Source: Sphingobium sp. (GTDB lineage Bacteria; Pseudomonadota; Alphaproteobacteria; Sphingomonadales; Sphingomonadaceae). Taken from it: a stretch of 64,000 nucleotides of DNA. Made by a program: the position numbers and the translations under genes. The stretch covers positions 124,001 to 188,000 of the forward strand of contig JAGRES010000003.1 of the NCBI GenBank assembly GCA_020446425.1, given 5' to 3'. This document shows positions 9,018 through 17,957 of the stretch, one piece after another; position 1 is the stretch's first letter, and every line of letters starts with the position of its first letter. The notes beneath the pieces were generated by a model that saw only the letters and a program-made list of their open reading frames with translations, did no database searches and was not told the DNA's origin.

Positions 9018-10004
9018 TCAGCTCCGCTCGGGCGGCAGTGTCCAATAGGGTGCCCCCGAGGGAATATGCTTGACCGGAAGGCCGGAAGCCATCGGTTTCA
9101 GCCATGTCTTAAGCACAGCACTGGCCTGTTCTTCGAACGCTTCATGGGAAATGGCAATGATGCCCTTCGGTGATGGTAGCCCAAGGCTGATCGCGTCGCG
9201 CACATAATCGAAGGTATCAATTTCCTGCACTTCACTGAAGAGGACAACGTCCGCGTCCTGAAGCCGTTCCAGGCTCTCCCGGAGAAGGTGAGCTGTGACG
9301 CCGATGCGCTGCACCATCAAATCCGGATCGCCGATCACACGAATGTCGCATGTGCCTAGCTTTTCCCGCATATGCCGAGCGACATCCTTCAGCTTCATTG
9401 CAGGAATCTGATAGCCACGTTGAACGAAGCCCCCCGGCATCGTGGTATAGTATTTCGCCCAGTTGAGCTGCTCGCTGAAGCTTCCCAAAATGGGGTCGAC
9501 CGGCTGAGCCTTGCCATCGCGCACCCCTGGAATCAGCGTCTGATGATGATAATCATGGAACCGCCAGACAACGAGATTATTATCCTCGCAAAGCTTGCGC
9601 TTGGCTATCGTCACCGGATCCATCGCCAGCGATCCGGGGACAAGATAAGGAGCGTCGTCCTGGAGCGTAGTGACCTCGTCCTGATAATCCCAGAACATGC
9701 GCTCGTGGGTAATAATGAGGTTCAGTTTCGCCGCAGCCGCGCGTTGTAACACATCATGCGTGGCCTGAAATGTCGTCGCAACGCCAGTCACCGGCGTATC
9801 CGGGTTTCCGATCTTGAAACCGTCCGACCCCGGATAGCTCCAGATCACTCCCTGCTGTGCCATGCGCTGCTTGATGCGATCGACGACCTGCGCTGCAGTG
9901 AGCGGCGCGCCGGCCGCCAAGGCCTGACGAGCGCTTGCTGCGCCGAACAACAAGGCCGCACTGATGCACTTGTTTAAGTCGCGCCGCGATATCCCGGTTT
10001 TCAT
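9018..10004 (-). CDS. NIF3-like protein with Tat signal peptide
   Basis: A 328-residue protein of the NIF3/DUF34 family. Family blocks are VTGVATTFQATHDVLQRAAA followed by LNLIITHER near residue 80-105, and near the C-terminus VVLFSEVQEIDTFDYVRDA and IAISHEAFEEQ, corresponding to the second metal-binding half. The N-terminus SRRDLNKCISAALLFGAASA with a following AQALAAG-like cleavage region is a twin-arginine signal, which is unusual because NIF3 proteins are normally cytoplasmic. The start at 10004 is chosen for GAGAGGAAGG just before it; an in-frame ATG further upstream would bury the signal. A paralogue lies directly upstream with a 29-base gap. Substrate unknown; the family binds two metal ions and some members are hydrolases. 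Confidence 0.75.
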   Translation of the reverse strand: MKTGISRRDLNKCISAALLFGAASARQALAAGAPLTAAQVVDRIKQRMAQQGVIWSYPGSDGFKIGNPDTPVTGVATTFQATHDVLQRAAAAKLNLIITHERMFWDYQDEVTTLQDDAPYLVPGSLAMDPVTIAKRKLCEDNNLVVWRFHDYHHQTLIPGVRDGKAQPVDPILGSFSEQLNWAKYYTTMPGGFVQRGYQIPAMKLKDVARHMREKLGTCDIRVIGDPDLMVQRIGVTAHLLRESLERLQDADVVLFSEVQEIDTFDYVRDAISLGLPSPKGIIAISHEAFEEQASAVLKTWLKPMASGLPVKHIPSGAPYWTLPPERS

Positions 10005-10033
10005 ATGCCTTCCTCTCATGATGCGGCGGCGGC

Positions 10034-10933
10034 TCAACCCAGCCACACAAGTTCTTTGGTTTGCGGCTGCACATCAACCGGGATGCCCGGAAAGGCCGGT
10101 TTCAGCCACTCGGCCACTTCGACCGCGCCCGGATAATCTGACTTTTCATATCCCACCTGGACCATGCCGATCTGCCGCCCCTGTGCGATCGCATCACGGA
10201 CATAAGTCGTACAATAGTCGACTTCCGGCGTGGAACCGACGACCAGAGCATCTACATCAGGGTCTTTCAGCGCATGGCTAAGCACCAGTGTCGGGAATGC
10301 GAAGCCGTGTATTACGCCGACCCGCGACACTGGCAACTTCGGATCGCCCGTTATCCGGAGCGCATGCGCCTGCAGGGTGCTAGAGGCGTTTTGCGCCAGC
10401 TCGGTAAGAGTTGTGCCCGGGATATCGCAATAGACGACGCTCCAGTCGTCATCCGGATCTACGGGCTCCGGCTGCCACCCGAGAGTTCGGGCCAGCGCGC
10501 TGGAAAACCATTTCGGACGAGCCGTATCCCAAAGGCTTGCGAGGCGGATGATAACGAGGCGATTGTCCTCAATCAGCTTGCGCTTTGCCTGCACAACCGG
10601 GTCTTTGGCGATTTCCAGCCTCTTCTCTAGTCCCTTAGACCACCCGCTGCCGTAAAGATAATAAGGATGCTGCCTGGATATAATGCAATTTCTACCCATC
10701 TCGATCGCCAGCCGGATGGCATCGACCGATGGCTCGTTGGCGACGAGAATGCCTGAAACCGGTATATGGCTATCCACCGTCAGCAGGCCCTCAATGGCCC
10801 CATACATCTCGGGGGCCAAGGGGGTGATAATGTCTTCATAGGCTGCGTGCGTGGGCTGCACACCCAGCATCGCATATACGCGGTTCACGATCTCCCAAGC
10901 CGTCATGGTTGGTAATTTGGTCATCAGTGCCAC
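10034..10933 (-). CDS. NIF3-like protein, cytoplasmic paralogue
   Basis: A 299-residue NIF3/DUF34-type protein, paralogous to the one downstream. It has PVSGILVANEPSVDAIRLAI and CIISRQHPYYLYG near residues 57-95 and a C-terminal DALVVGSTPEVDYCTTYVRDAI with GYEKSD. In canonical members the last block carries G-H with a following E; here it reads G-Y-E, so one usual metal ligand seems to be replaced. There is no signal peptide. The start may be the GTG at 10933, with GGGAG five bases before it, or the ATG at 10924. Together with the Tat-bearing copy it forms a two-gene unit of unknown function beside catabolic genes. Confidence 0.72.
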   Translation of the reverse strand: MALMTKLPTMTAWEIVNRVYAMLGVQPTHAAYEDIITPLAPEMYGAIEGLLTVDSHIPVSGILVANEPSVDAIRLAIEMGRNCIISRQHPYYLYGSGWSKGLEKRLEIAKDPVVQAKRKLIEDNRLVIIRLASLWDTARPKWFSSALARTLGWQPEPVDPDDDWSVVYCDIPGTTLTELAQNASSTLQAHALRITGDPKLPVSRVGVIHGFAFPTLVLSHALKDPDVDALVVGSTPEVDYCTTYVRDAIAQGRQIGMVQVGYEKSDYPGAVEVAEWLKPAFPGIPVDVQPQTKELVWLG

Positions 10934-11357
10934 ACTCCCAGGAAATCAAGAAACAACAATTTTCTTATACCTCATGCTACCGATTGCGGCGCGGATCGGA
11001 TTCCAGGTCAGACCCCAATTCTGTTCTACCGGTGCCGGTTGAGGATGCACACCCGCCGAGTGCAACACATGATACAAGGATCGCGATCATTGAAACGCGT
11101 CCCCTCTGGGGGCCTTTGGCGGCTGCTCGCCGAGAAATCACTAACCCTCTCCACATAAACCACCTGCCATGGGCGGCCCAATTCACAACTTGGTGAAATA
11201 TATATTCTGTATTGAGATCAATTGGAATGAAAAATTTTTAAGGCCGTACATCGGTGTTGCTGTTCACGCATATGATTATCATGGTCGCTGCCAGCATGGA
11301 TGCCATGCATCCGCGCCAACCCGATATCTGATGCGAAAATTCGCAACGCTCCGGGCG
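10934..11357. other. Intergenic region between NIF3-like gene and folD
   Basis: About 420 bases with no clear gene apart from the possible short lipoprotein listed separately. It contains an A+T-rich part at 11190-11250 and an inverted repeat GCATGG-ATG-CCATGC at 11294-11308. Nothing else is recognised. Confidence 0.4.
10977..11090 (-). CDS. Possible 37-residue lipoprotein
   Basis: A short reading frame starting at an ATG at 11090 encodes MIAILVSCVALGGCASS followed by a hydrophilic tail with charged residues. The LGGC lipobox and short hydrophobic leader are those of a small secreted lipoprotein. A GAGGGG sequence lies about ten bases before the start. It fills a gap that otherwise holds no gene. 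Codon support is weak because the frame is so short, and it could be a chance frame or the remains of a longer gene. Confidence 0.3.
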   Translation of the reverse strand: MIAILVSCVALGGCASSTGTGRTELGSDLESDPRRNR

Positions 11358-12263
11358 TCAATTGCTCGAAACGGCCTCTTGATCGACAGGCATGGGCGCC
11401 AAGGCCCTGTATTGATGACGCGCAGCCTTCATCGTATTGCTGAGTAAGCAGGCAACCGTCATCGGGCCGACCCCGCCCGGCACCGGGGTGTAAGCCCCTG
11501 CATGCGACAGTTCTTCGCTACAGGCGTCTCCCACTATATATGTTTCGCCCCGTTCATTGGTGATCCGGTTGATACCAACGTCAATGATGATCGCTCCGGG
11601 TTTGATCCAGCTTCCTCTCACCAACCCTGGACTACCGGCTGCAACCACAATGATGTCCGCCGCTCTCACAATGCGATCCAGATCACGCGTCAATATGTGG
11701 GTAACGGTCACGGTGCATTCCCGCTCCAGCAACAGTAATGCAACGGGCTTTCCAACGATATTGGATTTGCCGATGACCACGGCTTGCATCCCGCGGAAAT
11801 CCTCCACAACAGTCTCAAGCAACATCATGCAGCCGAGCGGGGTACAGGGGATCAAGCCTTCTGTACCCGTCGATAAACGGCCGACATTGACTGGGTGAAA
11901 GCCATCAACGTCTTTGGCCGGGTCGATACGGTTCAGCAATTCATTGGCATTCAGGCCAGGGGGCAAGGGCAACTGAACCAGTATCCCATGGACGCAATCA
12001 TCTGCGTTGAGCCGGTCGATAAGGGTGAGCAGTTCTTCCTGTGTCGTATCGACGGCAAGGCGGTGCTCGATCGAATTGATACCGGCCTTGCGGCAAGCGG
12101 CAAGCTTCCGGCCGACATAGATCTGGCTGGCCGGATCCTCACCGATCAAAACAACAGCCAGAGTAGGCGCGATTCCGGTTTCATCCGAAAAATCCGCTGC
12201 CTGCTCAGCGACATTTTCCCGCAAAGAAAGAGCCAATGACTTCCCGTCAATTATTTTCGCCAT
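11358..12263 (-). CDS. folD: Bifunctional methylene-THF dehydrogenase/methenyl-THF cyclohydrolase
   Basis: A 301-residue FolD. It interconverts 5,10-methylene-, methenyl- and 10-formyl-tetrahydrofolate with NADP(H). Family signatures are VGRKLAACRKAGI with the catalytic lysine region Y-V-x-x-K near residue 50, GILVQLPLPPGLN near 95, DVDGFHPVNVGRL near 120, VIGKSNIVGKPVALLLL near 165, and PGGVGPMTVACLLSNT near 275. The start at 12263 gives the usual MAKIIDGK N-terminus; an upstream in-frame ATG adds 24 residues that look non-coding. FolD is usually housekeeping, but its place between catabolic genes suggests a role in handling one-carbon units released by a degradative step such as demethylation; that is inference. 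Confidence 0.93.
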   Translation of the reverse strand: MAKIIDGKSLALSLRENVAEQAADFSDETGIAPTLAVVLIGEDPASQIYVGRKLAACRKAGINSIEHRLAVDTTQEELLTLIDRLNADDCVHGILVQLPLPPGLNANELLNRIDPAKDVDGFHPVNVGRLSTGTEGLIPCTPLGCMMLLETVVEDFRGMQAVVIGKSNIVGKPVALLLLERECTVTVTHILTRDLDRIVRAADIIVVAAGSPGLVRGSWIKPGAIIIDVGINRITNERGETYIVGDACSEELSHAGAYTPVPGGVGPMTVACLLSNTMKAARHQYRALAPMPVDQEAVSSN

Positions 12264-12582
12264 GAAGCTACCCTGGTGGCTGGAGACTAACATCTTGCCC
12301 CCGCTGGTGAGGACATGCGCTAAAGACAGTCGCACATGTCATCTGAAACAGCAGGCAAGAATGAGCTGATGCGCGCCGACCTAGCACTCTCCGGCGATGT
12401 CGGGATGAGCGCAAATTTCTAGCTCCGATACCAGTTTATACATCACCGAAATGCTCCGCCAGGAATTCAGGAGATGACCATATTGGTATCACAACGCGAA
12501 AAATGCAGTCTCGTTAGTGTGTCTGAGCCCTAGCATGTCATCGCCCATTGGCTACTGTGACCATTATGGAATTGAGGAAATT
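12264..12582. promoter_or_regulatory. Divergent intergenic region, folD and NTF2-like gene
   Basis: About 320 bases without a gene. Two seven-base arms, GATACCA at 12427-12433 and TGGTATC at 12484-12490, form a widely spaced inverted repeat that could be a pair of regulator half-sites. No regulator gene lies beside it and no clear promoter was identified. Confidence 0.25.
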
Positions 12583-13200
12583 ATGACGGACCCCGCTACC
12601 TTACTCATGGATGAGAGAAACATCAGGGCACTGGTTGCAGGATTTGTATATAGAGATCAGGAAAAGTGGGAACAGTTGGCCGACATATTCTGGCCGGACG
12701 GCCGATTGGCATTGAGCTGGTTTTCGGGCACGATTGACGAGTTTCTCGTACAATCCCGTGGCCTCGCGGCATCCGGGAAAGTGATGCTCAAGCATCAGAT
12801 AGGCAGGCCCCGCGTACAAGTGCACGGAGACCGCGCAATAGGCGAAACGGATATCATCATCATGCTTCGCGTTCGGATCGGTGAAAATTCGACTCTTGTC
12901 GACACGACATCCTGGGCCCGCTTCAATGACCGTTATGAGAAACGTGACGGAAAATGGAAGATACTGCTCAGAACCGCCATTTACGAGAAAGACAGGGTCG
13001 ATCCTGTAGAGCCCGGTGATACGGTCCAGTGGACTATCAGCGAAGACGTCAGGAATGCATTTCCGCATCAGTATAAACGGCTAGCGTCCACAATGATGGA
13101 ACTGGGCCGCACGCAAATGCCTCCCGCCATTGTCAACGCCAGTGAAGATCAGGATCAGTTGGAGCAGGAAGCGCAGCTATGGCTGGCTGGCGGCGCCTGA
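12583..13200 (+). CDS. NTF2-like (SnoaL-type) protein
   Basis: A 205-residue protein with the alpha+beta cone pattern of the NTF2/SnoaL superfamily: helices with RALVAGFVYRDQEKWEQLADIFWPDG near residues 15-40, a strand with LSWFSGTIDEF, KHQIGRPRVQVHGDRAIGETDI near 85, and WARFNDRYEKRDGKWKILLRTAIYEKD near 130. Members include polyketide cyclases, ketosteroid isomerases and ring-hydroxylase small subunits; this one is most like single-domain catabolic members of unknown activity. The start at 12583 is chosen because GAGG stands five bases before it. It is followed closely by the MBL-fold gene and probably shares its transcript. Confidence 0.7.
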   Translation: MTDPATLLMDERNIRALVAGFVYRDQEKWEQLADIFWPDGRLALSWFSGTIDEFLVQSRGLAASGKVMLKHQIGRPRVQVHGDRAIGETDIIIMLRVRIGENSTLVDTTSWARFNDRYEKRDGKWKILLRTAIYEKDRVDPVEPGDTVQWTISEDVRNAFPHQYKRLASTMMELGRTQMPPAIVNASEDQDQLEQEAQLWLAGGA

Positions 13201-13225
13201 AGAGGTTCTGCCTTTAAGGAGTCTG

Positions 13226-14302
13226 ATGAACACGCCTGTTGTTAAAGACACATATTTGGCACAGGAGCGGCCTCAAAACCTGTACATATTGTTGGTCCGC
13301 TTCCTGCGCGGCGGCGTGCTGCCCATCAGTATATTCTGCCTCGTCGCAACCGCTTTCGCCAGTGCGCCGAAAGCGCAGATACAGTCAGCTGATAACAGGC
13401 CGTCATCGGAAGCCATCGTCGTCACCCTCGGCACCGCCGGTGGCCCGCGGCCCAGGGTGGATCGTCATCAGTCGGCAAACCTGCTCATCGTCAATGGCAC
13501 GCCTTATCTGATTGATGCTGGCGATGGCGTGGTAGGTCAGATCAACAGGGCGGGTTTTGATTTCCGGAAAATCGGGCATATTTTCATTACGCATAATCAC
13601 AGCGACCACACTATGGGACTGCCTGCGCTGCTCGCTACTCAATGGGAGTTCCAACGACGCGACCCCGTTACGATCCATGGCCCGCTGGGCACCGCAAAAC
13701 TAATGAAGGGAGCCATGGCCTTTCTTGCGGTCAATTCAGAAATTCGGTCGGCAGAGGGTTTTCCCAGTTCGCTTTCCGCGTTGGTGAAGACCAATGAAAG
13801 TGAGCCTGGCGTGATCTACCGCGATGACAATGTAACGGTCACGGCGGCTGAGAACGCGCATTATAATTTTCCACGAGAAAGCGCCCCCTATGGCAGGCAC
13901 AAATCCTTCGCCTATCGCTTCGACACAGCAGAGCGGAGCATCGTCTTTTCAGGCGACACAGGCCCCTCCAAGGGACTGGCCAAGCTGGCCCATGGCGCCG
14001 ACATATTGGTGACTGAGGTTTCCGACGTCGATGAGTTGATGCAGCTCTACAAGCAGAACGGCATATGGGACAACAAGACGCCGGAAGAACGGCAGCAATG
14101 GCTCTTTCACCAGCGGAACGAGCATATGTCGCCGGCGCAAGTCGCCGAATTGGCGATCTCCGCGGGTATAAAGACCATTATCCTGACGCATTTCCCGCCA
14201 GCAGGGGGAAAAGACGATGATTTTGCCCGGCGTGTAGAACAGGTCAAGGCCGCGGGATTTGACGGCGAGGTGTTTGCCGCTCATGATCTCGATCGGTTCT
14301 AA
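13226..14302 (+). CDS. MBL-fold metallo-hydrolase
   Basis: A 358-residue metallo-beta-lactamase-fold protein. The metal motif HNHSDH lies in IFITHNHSDHTMGLPAL near residue 123, the third-ligand Asp in IVFSGDTGPS near 240, and the last His in IILTHFPP near 325, an arrangement like arylsulfatase/RNase Z-type hydrolases. A hydrophobic segment near residues 20-45 (LVRFLRGGVLPISIFCLVATAFA) suggests export or a membrane anchor. The start at 13226 is preceded by AAGGAG; a further upstream start would overlap the NTF2-like gene. It resembles the lipoprotein at 56896-57918 and may hydrolyse an ester or lactone intermediate outside the cytoplasm; substrate unknown. Confidence 0.82.
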   Translation: MNTPVVKDTYLAQERPQNLYILLVRFLRGGVLPISIFCLVATAFASAPKAQIQSADNRPSSEAIVVTLGTAGGPRPRVDRHQSANLLIVNGTPYLIDAGDGVVGQINRAGFDFRKIGHIFITHNHSDHTMGLPALLATQWEFQRRDPVTIHGPLGTAKLMKGAMAFLAVNSEIRSAEGFPSSLSALVKTNESEPGVIYRDDNVTVTAAENAHYNFPRESAPYGRHKSFAYRFDTAERSIVFSGDTGPSKGLAKLAHGADILVTEVSDVDELMQLYKQNGIWDNKTPEERQQWLFHQRNEHMSPAQVAELAISAGIKTIILTHFPPAGGKDDDFARRVEQVKAAGFDGEVFAAHDLDRF

Positions 14303-14436
14303 AAATTCATCGAACACGTCGACGTTCTGACGAAAGATACAAGCCGTTCAGGAGATCAGGACGCACCTTCGGCAGCCCTCTGCTGGCTGCAACGCCCGCG
14401 TGTCAGTTTAATTCCCACACTATAGCATAGAGGAAA

Positions 14437-14456
14437 GCGGGCCGGTTTCGGCCCGC
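14437..14456. terminator. Hairpin between convergent genes
   Basis: A perfect eight-base stem, GCGGGCCG with CGGCCCGC, and a four-base loop. It sits between the convergent MBL-fold and FAH-family genes. On the minus strand it is followed by TTTCCTC, so it fits best as the end of the FAH gene, and may serve both directions. Confidence 0.6.
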
Positions 14457-14480
14457 GTTATCGCCCTGAAACCAAGAGCG

Positions 14481-15314
14481 CTACACGACCTTCTGCCGCT
14501 GCTCACCAAGGCCTTCGATCCAGAGGTGCATCTCATCTCCCACTTTCAGGAACACGGGCGGCTTCATTCCCAGCCCTACCCCGCTCGGTGTTCCGGTGAT
14601 AATCACATCTCCCGGATGGAGCGTGAAATATTCGCTCAGCTTGGAGACGAGCTGCGGCACATTGAATACAAGATCATCGGTACGCGCATCCTGCATCACT
14701 TTGCCGTTCACACTCAGGCGCATTCCAAGCGTATGCGGGTCCGTAATCTCATCGGTTGTCACCAGCCAGGGACCGGTCGGGCCGAATGTGTCGCATGACT
14801 TGCCCTTCGTCCATTGAGCACCGCGTTCCAACTGAAACTCACGTTCTGAAACGTCATTGACGATGCAATAGCCCGCTACATAATCCATAGCTTCGCTTTC
14901 GGTCACATAGCTCGCTTTTTTGCCGATCACGACGCCCAGCTCGATCTCCCAATCGCCTTTGACTGAGTTGCGGGGCAGCACCACATCATCGTTGGGCCCG
15001 CATATTGCTGACGTTGCCTTCATGAAAAAAATAGGCTCTGGCGGAAGCGCCATCCCGGACTCTTCGGCATGAGCCCGGTAGTTGAGGCCAATGCATACCA
15101 TCTTGCCGATCCCGGCAACCGGCGGACCATAGCGAAACGCGCCCTCGATCACCGGCAACTTGGCGATATCGGCATCAGCAAGACAGCGTAAGGCTCCAGA
15201 CAGATTCTTTGATGTAATATCGGCAACTATAGTGCTTGCATCTCTGACCTGGCCCTCAGAGTCTATCAATGCCGGTCTCTCAGATCCTTCCGGGCCAACA
15301 CGTGCAACTTTCAT
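14481..15314 (-). CDS. Fumarylacetoacetate hydrolase family protein
   Basis: A 277-residue FAH-superfamily enzyme. The core lies at residues 70-275: GIGKMVCIGLNYRAHAEESG, then EPIFFMKATSAICGPNDDVV, a DWEIELGVVIGKKA segment with two of the metal-binding acidic residues, GYCIVNDVSERE and the C-terminal GDVIITGTPSGVGLG. Relatives include ureidoglycolate lyase-like, acylpyruvase and oxaloacetate tautomerase enzymes that cleave or rearrange 2,4-diketo acids. The start at 15314 follows GGGAG and drops 31 unrelated residues. It probably handles a ring-cleavage product; the exact reaction is not known. A second FAH-family enzyme lies at 44474-45385. Confidence 0.85.
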   Translation of the reverse strand: MKVARVGPEGSERPALIDSEGQVRDASTIVADITSKNLSGALRCLADADIAKLPVIEGAFRYGPPVAGIGKMVCIGLNYRAHAEESGMALPPEPIFFMKATSAICGPNDDVVLPRNSVKGDWEIELGVVIGKKASYVTESEAMDYVAGYCIVNDVSEREFQLERGAQWTKGKSCDTFGPTGPWLVTTDEITDPHTLGMRLSVNGKVMQDARTDDLVFNVPQLVSKLSEYFTLHPGDVIITGTPSGVGLGMKPPVFLKVGDEMHLWIEGLGEQRQKVV

Positions 15315-15977
15315 ACTACTCTCCCAAATCACCGCCGGTCCGCATTCTATCAGACCTGCCCCATAATGATCGCCGATCGGCACATGCTGACCAGCACAAC
15401 TTTCCAATTATTGAAGACTGCCGCCAGGCTGATACTGAGCGACAGTCCGGATCAGCCGGATGCTCTAAAAAATGCACCAATGCGCAAACCTCTGGCGGAT
15501 ACCATCTATAGCGATGGGTGAATGACGCCAACGATGTCCGCACTGGTCATTGAGCACTCGCATGCGCTGGCGCCGCACCGCGCTGGTGAAACAACCAGCT
15601 GCCAACGTCATGTTCTGCTCCTGCAACTGCATTTTTACGGGCTTCCGAATTTCATAATTAATCAGAATGGAAATATAATGACCTTTTAGTTCACAGTGAT
15701 TTATATGTCCATAGCAATGGACAGGGAAAAACTCTGGTGGGCCAAGTGCAATGTAGTTGGGAAGGCCATTCTCTGAGCGCTCCGCCGACAGCGTCCAGAC
15801 CATTGGCGATTTCGGATGTTCGTGCACTAAAAAGCGCATTCCGACGAGCTGCGGTGAGCAGCAGCAGAAGGGTGCCGCGGCGATAGACAGGTTCTTCGTC
15901 AGCGAGCGAGCGCCCAGGACAACCTTTTGATTTCATCTGCGCTCAGAAAACGCGCAGCTGCCTTTCGACCGTTTATG
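15315..15977. other. Gene-poor stretch of about 660 bases
   Basis: No gene can be supported here. Short reading frames exist on both strands, including one of 124 codons at 15465-15839 on the minus strand, but none has a credible ribosome site or a recognisable motif. The stretch separates the FAH gene from the aldolase gene, so the two are probably not one tight operon. It may hold the remains of a decayed gene, which I cannot identify. Confidence 0.4.
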
Positions 15978-17018
15978 TCAACTCGCCGGCTCCGTCTGAT
16001 CGCGAACCATATCGAGGGCGACATCAACGATCATGTCCTCCTGTCCGCCGACCATACGGCGGCGGCCAAGCTCGACGAGGATCGCGCGGGTATCGACGCC
16101 ATAGTCGGCGCTGGCCTTTTCCGCATGGCGTAGGAAGGAAGAGTAGACCCCGGCATAGCCGAGGCTGAGCGTTTCGCGATCGACGCGGACCGGGCGGTCC
16201 TGAAGCGGACGGACCAGTTCTTCCGCCGCATCCATCAGGGCGAAGACATCGCAGCCATGGTTCCAGCCCTTGCGGTCAGCAGCGGCGACGAACACTTCGA
16301 GCGGCGCATTGCCCGCACCCGCGCCCATCCCCGCGAGCGACGCGTCTACGCGGATCGCACCGGATTGTACCGCCACCATCGAGTTCGCAACGCCCAGCGA
16401 GAGGTTATGGTGCGCATGCACGCCGCGCTGCGTCTCTGGCTTCAATACCCGGTCATAGGCTTCGAGGCGCGCGCGATAATCGTCCATATCCATCGCGCCG
16501 CCACTGTCGGTTACATAGACGCAGGTAGCACCATAGCTTTCCATCAGCTTGGCCTGCTCCGCCAGTTGCTCCGGCTCGATCATATGGCTCATCATCAGAA
16601 AGCCGATGGTGTCCATGCCGAGGTTGCGCGCCGCCTCGATATGCTGCTTCGAGACGTCCGCTTCGGTGCAGTGTGTCGCGATGCGCACGGAACGCGCGCC
16701 CAGCGCATAGGCCTGCTTGAGGTCATGTACCGTGCCAATGCCCGGCAGCAGCAGCGTGGTGACCACGGCGTTTTCCACTGCGTCGGCCACAGCCTCAATC
16801 CATTCCCAGTCAGTATGCGCGCCAAAGCCATAGTTGAACGAGCTGCCCTGCAGGCCGTCGCCATGCGCGACCTCGATTGCGTCCACGCCCGCATCGTCAA
16901 GCGCTTTGGCGATGGTGCGCACATGCTCGATGCCATATTGGTGGCGAATGGCGTGCATGCCGTCACGCAGCGTGACGTCCTGGATATAGAGCTTGGTATC
17001 TTTAGGGTCGAAAGCCAT
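15978..17018 (-). CDS. dmpG: 4-hydroxy-2-oxovalerate aldolase
   Basis: A 346-residue class II pyruvate aldolase of the DmpG/BphI type, which splits 4-hydroxy-2-oxovalerate into pyruvate and acetaldehyde. The N-terminal [18 protein letters not shown] carries the metal-binding Asp and catalytic Arg/His region, followed by [21 protein letters not shown] near residue 47, a [10 protein letters not shown] segment near 170 and [14 protein letters not shown] with two metal-binding His near 200. The start overlaps the acetaldehyde dehydrogenase stop by one base. The two proteins form a complex in this family that passes acetaldehyde through a channel. Lower pathway step for catechols, also used in phenylpropanoid and steroid breakdown. 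Confidence 0.95.
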   Translation of the reverse strand: MAFDPKDTKLYIQDVTLRDGMHAIRHQYGIEHVRTIAKALDDAGVDAIEVAHGDGLQGSSFNYGFGAHTDWEWIEAVADAVENAVVTTLLLPGIGTVHDLKQAYALGARSVRIATHCTEADVSKQHIEAARNLGMDTIGFLMMSHMIEPEQLAEQAKLMESYGATCVYVTDSGGAMDMDDYRARLEAYDRVLKPETQRGVHAHHNLSLGVANSMVAVQSGAIRVDASLAGMGAGAGNAPLEVFVAAADRKGWNHGCDVFALMDAAEELVRPLQDRPVRVDRETLSLGYAGVYSSFLRHAEKASADYGVDTRAILVELGRRRMVGGQEDMIVDVALDMVRDQTEPAS

Positions 17019-17956
17019 TATGCCGCCTCCTTCTGGAACCGCTTCGCGGCAATTTTCTCGGCGGTGGCAAGACCGGCCGAGGTCATGATGTCGAGATTAC
17101 CTGCATAGGCGGGCAGATAATGGGCGGCGCCCTCCACTTCGAGAAATACGCTGGTCTTGATGCCTTCGAATGCGCCCATGCCGGGAATCTTGACCGGGTT
17201 GTTGGAGCCGAAGCGCTCGAACTGCACCTTCTGTTTCAGGCGATAGCCGGGGACATAAGCGTTCACCTTTGCCACCATGTCCTCAATCGCTTTCTCGATG
17301 GTTGCTTCGTCCGCGCCGCTCGACAGCGTGAACACCGTATCGCGCATGATCATCGGCGGCTCGGCAGGGTTGAGGATGATGATCGCCTTGCCCTTTTTCG
17401 CGCCGCCAACCTGCTCGATGCCCGCGCTGGTCGTCTCGGTGAACTCGTCGATATTGGCGCGCGTGCCGGGACCAGCCGACTTGGACGAGATGGAAGCGAC
17501 GATTTCGCCATAATGCACATCGGCGACCGAGGAGACGGCTGCGACGATCGGGATCGTCGCCTGTCCGCCGCAGGTGACCATGTTGACATTGTCGGCATCG
17601 AGATGCGCATCGCCATTGACGACCGGAATAACATAGGGGCCGATTGCGGCGGGGGTCAGGTCGATCATCACCTTGCCTGCACCCGTCACAACATCGCTAT
17701 GCTTTTTGTGCGCGCCCGCCGAAGTCGCATCGAACACCACACCGATCTCCGGCCAGACATCGAGCTTCTGCAGTCCCTCGATGCCCTCATGCGTCGTTGC
17801 CACGCCCATGCGCTGCGCACGCGCAAGGCCATCCGATGCCGGGTCGATACCCACCATGGCACCCATTTCCAGCACGTCGGATGCGCGCATGATCTTGATC
17901 ATCAGGTCGGTGCCGATATTGCCCGACCCGATAATCGCTGCTTTTACCTTAGCCAT
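17018..17956 (-). CDS. dmpF: Acetaldehyde dehydrogenase (acetylating)
   Basis: A 312-residue DmpF/BphJ-type enzyme that turns acetaldehyde, NAD+ and CoA into acetyl-CoA. The N-terminal [18 protein letters not shown] is the NAD-binding motif, and the catalytic cysteine lies in [13 protein letters not shown] near residue 130. [16 protein letters not shown] segment near 255 is family-typical. The start at 17956 is chosen because GGGAG lies seven bases before it; an in-frame start upstream would reach into the hydratase gene. It is one base from the end of the hydratase gene and one base overlapping the aldolase gene, so all three form a tight operon. Confidence 0.95.
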   Translation of the reverse strand: MAKVKAAIIGSGNIGTDLMIKIMRASDVLEMGAMVGIDPASDGLARAQRMGVATTHEGIEGLQKLDVWPEIGVVFDATSAGAHKKHSDVVTGAGKVMIDLTPAAIGPYVIPVVNGDAHLDADNVNMVTCGGQATIPIVAAVSSVADVHYGEIVASISSKSAGPGTRANIDEFTETTSAGIEQVGGAKKGKAIIILNPAEPPMIMRDTVFTLSSGADEATIEKAIEDMVAKVNAYVPGYRLKQKVQFERFGSNNPVKIPGMGAFEGIKTSVFLEVEGAAHYLPAYAGNLDIMTSAGLATAEKIAAKRFQKEAA

Positions 17957-17957
17957 A

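Noticed and set aside
15465-15839. Open frame of 124 codons on the minus strand in the gap between FAH and aldolase genes
   Set aside because: No ribosome site, no recognisable motif and amino-acid make-up unlike the neighbours; probably chance.
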